DNA of 11,998 nucleotides, taken from Bacteroidales bacterium UBA1751 (GTDB lineage: Bacteria > Bacteroidota > Bacteroidia > Bacteroidales > UBA932). Below are positions 1 to 8,332 of this stretch, one piece after another. The stretch covers positions 1-11,998 of the forward strand of contig DCHN01000087.1 in NCBI GenBank assembly GCA_002315995.1, written 5' to 3'. The translations under genes were made by a program, and so were the position numbers. The notes beneath the pieces are model-generated. The model was not told where the DNA came from. It saw nothing but the letters and a program-made list of their open reading frames with translations, and made no database searches. Each line of letters begins with the position of its first letter. The stretch's first letter is position 1.

Positions 1-3000
1 ATTTATCGCATCAGTAATAATTTAAAATTTATCCTTACATGCCTTCTGGCAGTTATGGTATGTGCATCAGCTTATGCACAGAAGATGACTGTTAAAGGTA
101 GTGTAATCGACAAGAGCAACGGTGAGCCGGTTCCTTATGCATCAGTAGTTGTAGAGGGTACCAACACTATTGCAACAACTGACGAGCTTGGTAATTTCCA
201 GATTTCGGCCGACAAAAACGCCAAATTGGTTATAAGCTCAATAGGATTCAACAATATTACAGTTCCTGTAAACAGCAGGGCCGAAATCAATGTTGAAATG
301 GCTCCTGATACACAGGCTCTGGACGATGTTGTTGTTGTTGCATACGGTACTGCAAAGAAAGAGTCAGTAACCGGTGCTGTATCAACAGTAAAGGCTGAAG
401 CCATTGAGCAGCGTCCTATTTCAAGTGTTACCAACGCCCTTGAGGGAACAGTTACCGGTGTAATTGTTAACAGTACATACGGTGAGCCTGGTTCAGATGC
501 TACAGTACGAATCAGAGGTGTGGGTTCCGTAAATGGAAGCAACTCTCCTCTCTACATCATTGATGGAGTTCCTTTCGGTGGAAACGTATCTGACCTCAAC
601 CCTCAGGATATTGAATCTCTTACAGTACTTAAAGATGCTACATCCGCAGCTCTTTATGGTAACCGTGCATCAAACGGTGTAATTCTCATTACTACAAAGA
701 AAGGTAAGACAGACAAGGTTACAGTAAGTGCAACAGTTAACCAGGGTATCTATTCAAGAGGTATTCCAGATTATGACAAGCTTAATGCAGCAGAGTGGAT
801 GCAGGTTCATTTTGACGGTCTGGTAAATGGTCAGATGTCATCTACCAGTTGTACAAGAGAGCAGGCTATTCAGGATACCAAAAACAACTTCTGGAGCAAG
901 GTGGGTGACTACAATGTCTTCAACCTTTCAAAGGATCAGCTCTTTGACAGCAATGGAAAGTTCAACTCAAAAGCAACTATCAACCCTTACTATGATGACC
1001 TTGATTGGTATGACGCAGTTGAGAGACACGGACACCGTCAGGAGTACAACCTCAGTGCACAGGGTGCATCAGACAAATCAAACTACTACTTCTCAATAGG
1101 TTATCTCGATGAGAAGGGTCAGATTGATTTCTCTGACTTCAACCGTTGGACAGGCCGTGCAAACCTTAATCTCAGCCCTACCAAGTGGCTCAAGACGGGA
1201 TTGGTTCTTGCAGCTTCAATGCAGGAGAAGAATGGTATCTCTACTGGTACCACAACAATTACCAACCCTCTCTACTTTGCACAGAACATTTCTCCTATTT
1301 ATCCTATATATTTGCATGATCCTGAGACAGGAGAGTATATTCTTGACGCCGATGGAAACAAGCAGTACGATAAGGGTGAGGCTCAGGCTCGTGGACAGTT
1401 GAACGCACGTCATGCCATTTGGGAGAACGAGCTTGATATGAAGAAGACCACCAGATGGACAACAAATGCTACAGCATACGTTGATTTCAAAATTTACAAA
1501 GATTTGACATTCTCAGTAAAGGGTGATCTCAGCCTCAGAAGCAGCAACTACCGTTCATATACCAACTCATTGATTGGTGACGGTCACGGTGACCATGGTA
1601 GAGCATCACGTGAGCTTGAGTACTACAAGAACTACACATTCCAACAGTTGCTCAACTGGCATCATGAGTGGGGCAAACATGGTCTTGAGGCCCTTCTTGG
1701 TCACGAGAACTATGATTATACCTACGAGTATGAGCACATGTTCAAGATTGATGAGACCTTCTTTGGAAAGGTTGAGATGGATAACTTCAATGTTGTAAAG
1801 CCATCTGACGGTTACAGGAATTTCTACAAACTTGAGAGTTTCTTCAGCCGTTTGAAATATGACTACAATGGAAAGTACTACGTTGAGGGTTCATTCAGAC
1901 GTGACGGATCTTCAAGATTCCATCCTGACAACCGTTGGGGTAACTTCTGGTCAGTAGGTGGTACCTGGATCATCAACAAGGAGAATTTCCTCAAGAATGC
2001 AACCTGGATTGACAACCTCAAACTCAGAGCATCTTACGGACAGGTAGGTAATGATGGTTCAGCAGGCTACTATTCATATATGTCACTCTATTCAAAGGAC
2101 ACATACGCTGGAGCAGCTGAGGCTTACAAGTCACAGAATGAGGCTCCTGATCTTGTTTGGGAGTCAGCCAACTCATTCAGTGTAGCCCTTGAGACACGTA
2201 TGTTCAACAGATTCAACCTCTCTGTTGAGTACTTTGACAAGACTACCAAAGACCTTCTCTTTGACGTTTATCAACCTCTTTCTGCTGGTGGAACATCAAC
2301 ATCTTCTGCAGAGTCAACACAGACAATGAACCTTGGTTCTGTTGCCAACAGAGGTTGGGAGTTCAGCTTTGACATTGATGCAATAAGAACAAAGAACTTC
2401 AAATGGAACATTGGTGTAAATGCTACAACCATAAAGAACAAGATTCTCACCCTTCCTGAACAGAACAGAAAGGATGGTATTGTCAATGGTACCAAGAGAT
2501 ATCTTGAAGGACATGGAATATATGACTATTGGATGTATCAGTATGTAGGTATTGACCAGCTCTCTGGTAGATGTCTCTATGAATTGAATACAACCGATTA
2601 CTATGTTGGTGCCGCACAGGAAGGAAAGACGGCAGTTCCTGATGGAAACTACGTGGTTATAAAGGGCAAGCCTTACGTTTACAAGACCACATACGCAAAG
2701 AAGGACTGGTCTGGTTCAGCACTTCCAAAGGTATTCGGAAGTTTCTCAACAAACTTGAGCTGGAAGGATCTAACCTTCTCGGCACTGGTTACATACCAGT
2801 TCGGTTCAAAGGTTGTTGACTATACATATCAGGGCTACGTATCAGCTTCAGGTTCAGCACACACATATCATAAGGATCTGCTCAAAGCTTGGAAGGAGGC
2901 TCCTGCAGGAATGACTGAAGATTCATCGAAACGTATTGATCCAAACGGCTTCCCAGTTGTTGACAATACATACAGTGCAGACATAAATGCTACATCAACA

Positions 3001-3240
3001 CGTTTCCAGTTCAGTGGTGATGCTGTTGTGATCAAGAACCTTACTCTAAGCTACAGACTTCCTAAGTCTCTTGTAAGCAAGATCAATCTGAGCAAGATTA
3101 TGATCAATGCTTCTGTTGATAACCTTGCCACATTCACTGCAATGAAGGGTATGAACTCTCAGCAGAGTCTTGGCGGTACAATTGATGTAGGTTTCAACAC
3201 AGCAAGAGTCATCTCATTCGGTTTGAACGTAACACTGTAA
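1..3240 (+). CDS. SusC/RagA-type TonB-dependent outer-membrane receptor (5' end missing)
   Basis: This is an outer-membrane nutrient importer that works with the SusD-like lipoprotein encoded next to it and is energised by TonB. The reading frame is open from base 1, and the ATG at 55 lies inside the signal peptide, so the true start is upstream of the window. The visible signal peptide has a hydrophobic run ending ASAYA before QK (codons 25-27). Then come a carboxypeptidase-regulatory-like beta-sandwich (about codons 30-100), a TonB-box-like stretch LDDVVVVAYGT (about 107-117) and a plug domain with IRGVGS, PLYIIDGVP and NRASNGVILITTKKG (about 170-235). A long 22-strand-type barrel follows, ending in a typical aromatic-rich C-terminal region (ISFGLNVTL). 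The visible 1079 residues fit the family's usual 1000-1100. The gene ends with tandem in-frame stops TAA TGA. The substrate cannot be read from the sequence. Confidence 0.96.
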   Translation: MYRISNNLKFILTCLLAVMVCASAYAQKMTVKGSVIDKSNGEPVPYASVVVEGTNTIATTDELGNFQISADKNAKLVISSIGFNNITVPVNSRAEINVEMAPDTQALDDVVVVAYGTAKKESVTGAVSTVKAEAIEQRPISSVTNALEGTVTGVIVNSTYGEPGSDATVRIRGVGSVNGSNSPLYIIDGVPFGGNVSDLNPQDIESLTVLKDATSAALYGNRASNGVILITTKKGKTDKVTVSATVNQGIYSRGIPDYDKLNAAEWMQVHFDGLVNGQMSSTSCTREQAIQDTKNNFWSKVGDYNVFNLSKDQLFDSNGKFNSKATINPYYDDLDWYDAVERHGHRQEYNLSAQGASDKSNYYFSIGYLDEKGQIDFSDFNRWTGRANLNLSPTKWLKTGLVLAASMQEKNGISTGTTTITNPLYFAQNISPIYPIYLHDPETGEYILDADGNKQYDKGEAQARGQLNARHAIWENELDMKKTTRWTTNATAYVDFKIYKDLTFSVKGDLSLRSSNYRSYTNSLIGDGHGDHGRASRELEYYKNYTFQQLLNWHHEWGKHGLEALLGHENYDYTYEYEHMFKIDETFFGKVEMDNFNVVKPSDGYRNFYKLESFFSRLKYDYNGKYYVEGSFRRDGSSRFHPDNRWGNFWSVGGTWIINKENFLKNATWIDNLKLRASYGQVGNDGSAGYYSYMSLYSKDTYAGAAEAYKSQNEAPDLVWESANSFSVALETRMFNRFNLSVEYFDKTTKDLLFDVYQPLSAGGTSTSSAESTQTMNLGSVANRGWEFSFDIDAIRTKNFKWNIGVNATTIKNKILTLPEQNRKDGIVNGTKRYLEGHGIYDYWMYQYVGIDQLSGRCLYELNTTDYYVGAAQEGKTAVPDGNYVVIKGKPYVYKTTYAKKDWSGSALPKVFGSFSTNLSWKDLTFSALVTYQFGSKVVDYTYQGYVSASGSAHTYHKDLLKAWKEAPAGMTEDSSKRIDPNGFPVVDNTYSADINATSTRFQFSGDAVVIKNLTLSYRLPKSLVSKINLSKIMINASVDNLATFTAMKGMNSQQSLGGTIDVGFNTARVISFGLNVTL

Positions 3241-3262
3241 TGAACATTTAATATAGAGCACT

Positions 3263-4846
3263 ATGAAAAAATCATATATATTATTCATATCACTATTTGC
3301 TCTGTTGCTCAGCGGCTGTTCAAAGGATTACCTCAATACAGCTCCTACAAGCAGTATCTCAGGTTCTGCCATATTTGAGTCAACGGACAATATGAAAATG
3401 GCCATCAATGGTCTGAACAAACTTCTTTGCAAGCAGTGGTTCTCTTCACAGGGCTGGAATGGTCAGGGAACTACAATGCTCTACTACGGAGAGTATCCGG
3501 GAGATGAGCTTACAGTATATCTTACAGGATGGGTGAACACCATCTGTGGATATTACCACGACAGCGACAATGCAACATACACAATTCGTCCTTGGCACAT
3601 GTATTATATGATTATTGGTAATGCCAATTCAATCATTGCCAAGGTTGATGCTGCCACCGGTACCGATGCCGACAAAGCATTCATCAAGGCTCAGGCTTTG
3701 ACATACAGGGCTTATTCATACTACTATCTTACTCAGCTTTACGGCAAGAGGTGGATGGATTCAAGCAATGGTGCATCTGATGGTGTTGTTCTTCGTCTTG
3801 ACGAATCAACAGGCGACATGCCTCTTTCAACACTTGGTGAGTGCTATGCTCAAATTTATCAGGACCTTGATGATGCCATTGCAAACTTCAAGGCTTCAGG
3901 TTCCGACAGAAAGAACACATACGAGATGGGTATTGAAGTAGCATATTCAGTTTATACACGTATTGCTCTTGCAAAACAGGATTGGCAGAAGGCATATGAT
4001 ATGGCAACCAATCTGCTCAAATCAAACTCATATCTTATGAGCACAGATGAGTATGTGAATGGTTTCTGTCATGCAAACAAGGAGTGGATCTGGTATTTGG
4101 TTGGAAACGAGACAGAGGACCTTTATTTCTTCTCATTTGCAGCATATATGGGATGGAATGTTCAGGCATCACAGTGCAGAACATACCCTAAGTGTATGAG
4201 CAAGCAGATATATGAGCAGATTCCTAGTACCGATATCAGAAAAGCTATGTTCCTTGATCCTGGTGATATGTCATATACCGCAGGTACAGGAAAGGTTGAC
4301 AACTCAAAGAATAAGCAGCTTTACAATTATGCATACGAGTATGCAAAGGAGAGGGATTTCCTCAATGGTCACGTAGGTTTCCCAGTAAGCACATTCACTC
4401 CGTATGTTTATATGCAGTTCAAGTTCCAGAGGGATGCTGCCGTTGCAGGTACCGCAATTACAGACGTTCCTCTCATCCGTACATCTGAGATTCTTCTCAA
4501 CAGGGCTGAGGCAGCATGTATGCTTGGCAAGGTAAGCGAGGCAAAGGCTGATATGACAACATTGGTAAAGACTTCAGGTCGCGATCCTGAGTATGACAAT
4601 TCAGCTCTTACAAAGGATGAACTTCTCGACCAGATTAAACTCTATACCAGAATAGAGTTGTGGGGTGAAGGCTTCAACTGGTTCAACCTCAAACGTTGGG
4701 GTGATACAATTGAGCGCAAGAGCTTCAGTAATGGCGGAAGCTGGTTTGATGCCGTTGCTGTAACAATTGGACCTAATGAACCAAAGGTTAATGAGTGGGT
4801 TTGGGTTATTCCACTTCCAGAGAAGAACTACAATCACGCATTATAA
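3263..4846 (+). CDS. SusD/RagB-family nutrient-binding outer-membrane lipoprotein
   Basis: This is the surface lipoprotein that caps the SusC barrel and binds the substrate. It starts 22 bp after the SusC stop, so the two are almost certainly cotranscribed. The N-terminus is a lipoprotein signal: MKK, a hydrophobic stretch, then the lipobox LLSGC with the lipidated Cys at residue 19, followed by SKDYL, as is common in SusD proteins. The TPR-like helical core is visible at about residues 142-164 (KAQALTYRAYSYYYLTQLYG). The C-terminal family signature RIELWGEGFNWFNLKRWG lies near residues 463-481. The end, WVIPLPEKNYNHAL, matches the family's usual 'IP..E...N' ending. The length of 527 aa is normal. 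Nothing points to a specific glycan or peptide ligand. Confidence 0.96.
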   Translation: MKKSYILFISLFALLLSGCSKDYLNTAPTSSISGSAIFESTDNMKMAINGLNKLLCKQWFSSQGWNGQGTTMLYYGEYPGDELTVYLTGWVNTICGYYHDSDNATYTIRPWHMYYMIIGNANSIIAKVDAATGTDADKAFIKAQALTYRAYSYYYLTQLYGKRWMDSSNGASDGVVLRLDESTGDMPLSTLGECYAQIYQDLDDAIANFKASGSDRKNTYEMGIEVAYSVYTRIALAKQDWQKAYDMATNLLKSNSYLMSTDEYVNGFCHANKEWIWYLVGNETEDLYFFSFAAYMGWNVQASQCRTYPKCMSKQIYEQIPSTDIRKAMFLDPGDMSYTAGTGKVDNSKNKQLYNYAYEYAKERDFLNGHVGFPVSTFTPYVYMQFKFQRDAAVAGTAITDVPLIRTSEILLNRAEAACMLGKVSEAKADMTTLVKTSGRDPEYDNSALTKDELLDQIKLYTRIELWGEGFNWFNLKRWGDTIERKSFSNGGSWFDAVAVTIGPNEPKVNEWVWVIPLPEKNYNHAL

Positions 4847-4860
4847 AAACATATAAACTG

Positions 4861-4894
4861 CCTTGAGAAGCCTCCTTTGTGTTGCTTCTCAGGG
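4861..4894 (+). terminator. Intercistronic hairpin between SusD gene and small barrel gene
   Basis: An 11-bp stem (CCTTGAGAAGC with GCTTCTCAGGG, one G-U pair) encloses a 12-nt loop (4872-4883). It sits 14 bp after the SusD stop and 23 bp before the next start codon. It is followed by only three Ts and then mixed sequence, so it is a weak intrinsic terminator at best. It may instead protect the 3' end of the susCD message or lower readthrough into the downstream gene. Confidence 0.5.
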
Positions 4895-4917
4895 AGGTTT
4901 GAATAAATGAGACTTTT

Positions 4918-5559
4918 ATGAAAAAATTTTGTTTGATAATAGCTGCGCTGCTGGTTGGTTCAACTCTTTTCGCACAGCAGCTCGGATCACGTTTCAATGA
5001 TTTCTATATCCAGTACAGTACAAAAGGAGTACAGGGATTTGGAAACTATGAGAACATACACAACTTCAACACCTTTACAGCTGGTTACAACAGAGGAATT
5101 CAGTTGGGAGAGAATTCTCCTGTATACTTTGTTCCAGGTGTGAACTTTGTTTATATGACAAAATGCCAAGGCAATGGCCAGCAGTATGCTACAAGAAAAA
5201 ACAATGGTTATAATCTCTTTGGTACAGGTGTTCCTGTAAACTTTATGTACCACGTTGCAATAAACAAAGCTTGGGGTTTTGAGGTAAATGCAGGCTTTAA
5301 TGCAATGTATTACTGGACATCTTCAGTAAGAATGGATGGAATGGAGGAGATAGACATCTTCTGTAGAACCGATAGCCAGAAATACAAATTCCCACAGGCA
5401 AAAAGGTTCAATGCCGGATGGCAGGGTGGTATCAAGTTCCAGGTTTCAAAAGTTTACTTTGGAATGCAGTACTCTCAGGACATCACCAAATTCATGAGGG
5501 ATGATGATGGTTCTTTCAGATGGAGAGGATTTGACTTCATGGTAGGTATCAGATTCTAA
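4918..5559 (+). CDS. Small secreted outer-membrane beta-barrel-like protein
   Basis: No specific family is recognised. The protein has 213 aa. A clear signal peptide, MKKFCLIIAALLVGSTLFAQ, predicts cleavage after the Ala of LFA-Q. The Cys at residue 5 is not in a lipobox, so it is not a lipoprotein. The mature part alternates short amphipathic beta-strands rich in Tyr, Phe and Gly with turns, for example around YFVPGVNFVYM, VPVNFMYHVAI, WGFEVNAGFNAMYYW and KVYFGMQYS. It ends in FDFMVGIRF, a terminal Phe typical of BAM-inserted barrels. This suggests an 8-10 strand PorT/OmpW-like barrel. It lies 71 bp after the SusD gene on the same strand, so it is probably an accessory of the susCD unit, although a hairpin separates them. 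Substrate and role are unknown. Confidence 0.75.
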   Translation: MKKFCLIIAALLVGSTLFAQQLGSRFNDFYIQYSTKGVQGFGNYENIHNFNTFTAGYNRGIQLGENSPVYFVPGVNFVYMTKCQGNGQQYATRKNNGYNLFGTGVPVNFMYHVAINKAWGFEVNAGFNAMYYWTSSVRMDGMEEIDIFCRTDSQKYKFPQAKRFNAGWQGGIKFQVSKVYFGMQYSQDITKFMRDDDGSFRWRGFDFMVGIRF

Positions 5560-5576
5560 TCTTATTGATTCAACAG

Positions 5577-5593
5577 GAAGGATCTGCTCCTTC
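5577..5593. repeat. Small inverted repeat before the main terminator
   Basis: A perfect 6-bp inverted repeat, GAAGGA and TCCTTC, surrounds the 5-nt loop TCTGC. It lies 17 bp after the barrel-gene stop and just before the strong GC hairpin. It could form an extra small stem in the 3' untranslated region. No function is assigned. Confidence 0.4.
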
Positions 5594-5602
5594 AAAACAG
5601 AT

Positions 5603-5634
5603 AACCCCCGCTACTTCATAATGTGGCGGGGGTT
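5603..5634. terminator. Strong, probably bidirectional rho-independent terminator between convergent units
   Basis: AACCCCCGC pairs perfectly with GCGGGGGTT, and the stem extends by TAC/GTG with one G-U pair, giving 12 bp around the 8-nt loop TTCATAAT. On the plus strand the T-rich tract CTTTGTGTTTCTTCT follows, so it should end the SusC/SusD/barrel transcript 43 bp after its last stop. On the minus strand it lies 23 bp after the stop of the convergent gene and is followed by TATCTGTTTT, so it may serve both directions. Confidence 0.85.
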
Positions 5635-5657
5635 CTTTGTGTTTCTTCTATAACTCC

Positions 5658-6959
5658 TTACATCTCTATTGCAGCGCAAATAGTGTATGGAACACCATTG
5701 AGTATATCGGTTCTTCCACAGTACGCATCTCCATTGCGTCCTTTGCGCGAGTCAACGGTTGTAGCGCAGAATACTGAAATATAGAGTTTTCCAGCCTTTG
5801 GATCTGAAATCTTAAGAATCTTGCCAACTCCATTGTTTACGCTCTTCCATTGAGCTGTATCATTCCATGCAAATTCTCCATATCCGGCAAACAAATAGAG
5901 GTCAACATCACTCCACCCCTTTACAGATCCCAGATTAATAGTTACCTCCTTTGCACCCTTTGGAACATCTATGCAGAAGTGGTGGAACTGCCTGTCGCCT
6001 ATTCGTGCATTTGAAGGGTTGTTTGCACGGCTGCTGCAAACCATACGTATGGTATCTCCGCTTTGGAGCTGATGTTTGATGCAAGGCTTCCCATTACCAT
6101 CGAGGGCATATCTTATCATTGCGCTGAAGAGTTCAAGTCTGCTGCCTGAAATCATCCTTTCGGGATGTGACCCTATGACAACAACTCTTCCACTCTTCTC
6201 AGACTCTTTCCATGCCCATGCACTTGCCTTTCTGTCAATTGAATTTTTAAGTTTCAGAGTATCACCATCATATCTGAGAAGAATCTCCGTACCCTTTGGA
6301 AGATTCTCTTCATAAGCATAACATCCGCCATTGTGGCGTACGCTGTCAATCTCCATTCTACCGTCAAAACTGTAGTATTTCAACAGCGGCGATCTCTTCT
6401 CAATGAACATTCCGGTAGCGCTCTTTTCAAGCTTTGTTCCCACTGTATATCCCGGCCACACTCCCGAGTAGAACTCATTTGGAACATAATTGCCATCCCT
6501 TACCACTCCCTGGCTGCAGAAGAATGCTCCGGCACAGGTGCCTACGTATGAGCCTCCATTTGCAACAAACTTGCGGATGTTGTCAAGCGCTGTTTTCCCC
6601 AAGGATTTTCCGTGAGATGTGGACTTGCCTCCATTCACATAAATGAGGCGGTATCTTGGTGAACCGTCGGGGTAGAGAAGGGCTCCGTTGCTATCCTCTT
6701 CACAGCCGGCAAAAATAGCTTTCTGGGCAATTGAATCCCTCTGGCTTACATTCGCTTCATCTGTGGAGAAAACATCAATTGTGAGGCCTAAATAGTTGGC
6801 TGCAGGAAGATCTGGATATGAGTTGAGCTTCACGCCGCAATCCATGAATATATCCTTGTAGAATCCACTGTACCTGCTCTGGGCATTCATATCCAAGGAG
6901 GTTACAAAAATAGAGGCAACAACCAGAAATGTGCCCAATGATTTCATGCTCGGTTTCAT
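5658..6959 (-). CDS. Secreted class I glutamine-amidotransferase-like (BPL_N-like) protein with PPC-like domain, copy B
   Basis: This is a predicted exported hydrolase or amidotransferase of unknown substrate. The start chosen is the ATG at 6959 (MKPSMKSLG), because it gives a signal peptide ending about DMNA-QS. An ATG at 6947 is equally possible, and the frame stays open up to 7109, but that would overlap the previous gene. Residues about 32-285 form a DJ-1/PfpI-class I GATase fold related to the biotin-protein-ligase N-terminal family. The nucleophile elbow GTCAGA places Cys142, and the GSHPE motif places His265 and Glu267, so the Cys-His-Glu triad is intact. Residues about 318-400 resemble a pre-peptidase C-terminal (PPC) beta domain (DVDLYL, then AGKLYISVF). 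The protein is 433 aa and about half identical to the neighbour upstream, from which it is separated by 55 bp. The mature protein carries 11 Cys, against 5 in its paralogue. Confidence 0.85.
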   Translation of the reverse strand: MKPSMKSLGTFLVVASIFVTSLDMNAQSRYSGFYKDIFMDCGVKLNSYPDLPAANYLGLTIDVFSTDEANVSQRDSIAQKAIFAGCEEDSNGALLYPDGSPRYRLIYVNGGKSTSHGKSLGKTALDNIRKFVANGGSYVGTCAGAFFCSQGVVRDGNYVPNEFYSGVWPGYTVGTKLEKSATGMFIEKRSPLLKYYSFDGRMEIDSVRHNGGCYAYEENLPKGTEILLRYDGDTLKLKNSIDRKASAWAWKESEKSGRVVVIGSHPERMISGSRLELFSAMIRYALDGNGKPCIKHQLQSGDTIRMVCSSRANNPSNARIGDRQFHHFCIDVPKGAKEVTINLGSVKGWSDVDLYLFAGYGEFAWNDTAQWKSVNNGVGKILKISDPKAGKLYISVFCATTVDSRKGRNGDAYCGRTDILNGVPYTICAAIEM

Positions 6960-6979
6960 TATAATATAAATTTCTGTTG

Positions 6980-6987
6980 CAAAAATA
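6980..6987 (-). promoter_or_regulatory. Possible internal -7 box before copy B
   Basis: Read on the minus strand, the sequence is TATTTTTG, which fits the Bacteroidota -7 consensus TAnnTTTG. It lies in the 55-bp gap, 20 bp before the start codon. No TTG is found at the expected distance upstream (about 19-20 bp), so it would be a weak promoter. It might let copy B be transcribed independently of the upstream two genes. Confidence 0.25.
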
Positions 6988-7014
6988 AGTTCAACTATCG
7001 CAAGTGGGGAGGGG

Positions 7015-8319
7015 TTATTTCCAATCCGCGCGAATGGTGTATGGAACGCCGTTGAGGACATCGGTTCTGCCTGTGTAGCGGGTTCCATAGAGGGTGGTTT
7101 CCGTGTCAACTGTGGTGGCGCAGAATACGGAGATGTAGAGTTTTCCCTCCTTTGGTGAGGTTATTGCAATACTCTTGTCAACCCCAAGGGTTATGTTTCT
7201 GTGGTGGGCCGAGTCAAGCCAGGCGAAGTCACCTTCGTTTGCCATAAGATAGAGGTCAAAGTCTTTCCAGCCGGGCAACGATTTCAGTGTTATTGCAACC
7301 TCTTTTGCACCCTTTGGAATATCAATGGCGAAGTGGTGGTACTGCTTGTCCCCCACCCTTGCATACTCAGGTTTACCTGCAGAGGAGGCTGCATCCATAA
7401 CTCTCTCCTCACCATTCACAAGCTTTGCCTTCAGTGTGGCACCGGGATTTCCATCCATGGCATATTTGACCATTGCAGCCATGAAGTCGAGAATCTCCCC
7501 CTTGCATTTGCTCTCCGGGTGTGAACCAACGGCTACCACCCTGCCGCTCTTTTCCGAAGCTTTGTAGGCCCACGATGCTATTTCATTGTGTGCCGGCCTC
7601 TTGAGCTTCATGGTATCGGCATCATATCTTGTAAGCACCACCGTACCCTTTGGAAGGGCTCCATTGTCGGTGCTGGCGTAGCATCCACCATTGTGATAGA
7701 CACTGTCTATATATCGGTCGCCACCGAAATCATAGTAATTCAGCAGAGGGGAATCCTCAGGTACGAACTGTCCGGTATAGGTATCCCTCATGCCGGTTGT
7801 AATGCCATACCCGGGCCATATCTGGAGATACTCCTTGCGTATTGCAGGCTCTATGGTGTCGCAGTAGATGCCGGTTATGAAGGCGCCTGCACACGAGCCC
7901 AAATAACTTCCTCCGTTGGCAATGAACTCCCTTATGCGTTCGCGCCCCTCCTCTCCGAGGGAACGTCCATGCTGTGTGGCAAGTCCACCGTTCAAATAGA
8001 TCATTCTGAATCTCGGAGCACCATCGGGATAGAGAAGAATACCGTTCTCGTCCATCTCACTCCCTACCACAACCATTTTCTGCGCAAGAGTATCGCGGTT
8101 GTTGAGATCTTTTGTGGCAGCGCTGGTAAGGCGCTCAATGCTCAAACCAAGGTATCTGGCAACAGGAAGGTCCCTCTTTGACGTAAGGCGCACTCCTCCA
8201 TCCATCCAGATATCCTTGTAGAAGCCTATCTCCCTTTTCTGTGCATTTGCAACATGACATAGTGAAAGAAGCAGTGCGGCCAGAAGGAGTTGCGAGGTGA
8301 ATTTTGGCTTTATTTTCAT
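7015..8319 (-). CDS. Secreted class I glutamine-amidotransferase-like (BPL_N-like) protein with PPC-like domain, copy A
   Basis: This is a tandem paralogue of the next gene. The ATG at 8319 was chosen because it begins a good signal peptide (MKIKPKF, then a Leu/Ala-rich core, cleaved about VANA-QK). The frame runs open to 8388, but that stretch overlaps the peptidase gene and encodes only an Arg-rich sequence. The start lies 13 bp after the peptidase stop, which suggests one transcript and perhaps coupled translation. Of 434 aa, about residues 32-287 form the BPL_N/DJ-1-like domain. GSCAGA gives nucleophile Cys143, and GSHPE gives His267 and Glu269. The C-terminal PPC-like domain (about 318-402) contains DFDLYL, FAWLD and EGKLYISVF, followed by a conserved tail with GRTDVLNGVPYTI. 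The fold and triad are clear. The reaction (peptide, amide or other) is not known, and a cytoplasmic biotin-ligase role is unlikely given the export signal and lack of a ligase domain. Confidence 0.85.
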   Translation of the reverse strand: MKIKPKFTSQLLLAALLLSLCHVANAQKREIGFYKDIWMDGGVRLTSKRDLPVARYLGLSIERLTSAATKDLNNRDTLAQKMVVVGSEMDENGILLYPDGAPRFRMIYLNGGLATQHGRSLGEEGRERIREFIANGGSYLGSCAGAFITGIYCDTIEPAIRKEYLQIWPGYGITTGMRDTYTGQFVPEDSPLLNYYDFGGDRYIDSVYHNGGCYASTDNGALPKGTVVLTRYDADTMKLKRPAHNEIASWAYKASEKSGRVVAVGSHPESKCKGEILDFMAAMVKYAMDGNPGATLKAKLVNGEERVMDAASSAGKPEYARVGDKQYHHFAIDIPKGAKEVAITLKSLPGWKDFDLYLMANEGDFAWLDSAHHRNITLGVDKSIAITSPKEGKLYISVFCATTVDTETTLYGTRYTGRTDVLNGVPYTIRADWK

Positions 8320-8332
8320 CTGCTGACTGTGA

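Noticed and set aside
55..57. ATG at 55 as start of the SusC-type gene
   Set aside because: The frame is open to base 1 and the preceding codons complete a normal signal peptide, so this Met is internal.
4892..4897. GGGAGG as a Shine-Dalgarno site for the small barrel gene
   Set aside because: It lies about 20 bp before the ATG, too far for a usual site; its first three bases are part of the hairpin stem, and Bacteroidota rarely use such sites.
6960..7109. A 50-codon N-terminal extension of copy B
   Set aside because: It overlaps the end of the copy A gene, has no family similarity, and would bury the clear signal peptide that starts at 6959.
7588..8181. A 197-codon open frame on the plus strand opposite copy A
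   Set aside because: It is fully antisense to a well-supported catalytic gene and shows no domain, signal peptide or promoter; it is a shadow of the codon pattern on the other strand.
5658..8319. Biotin-protein ligase function for the two BPL_N-like proteins
   Set aside because: Neither has a biotin ligase catalytic domain, and both carry export signals; only the amidotransferase-like N-terminal fold is shared.
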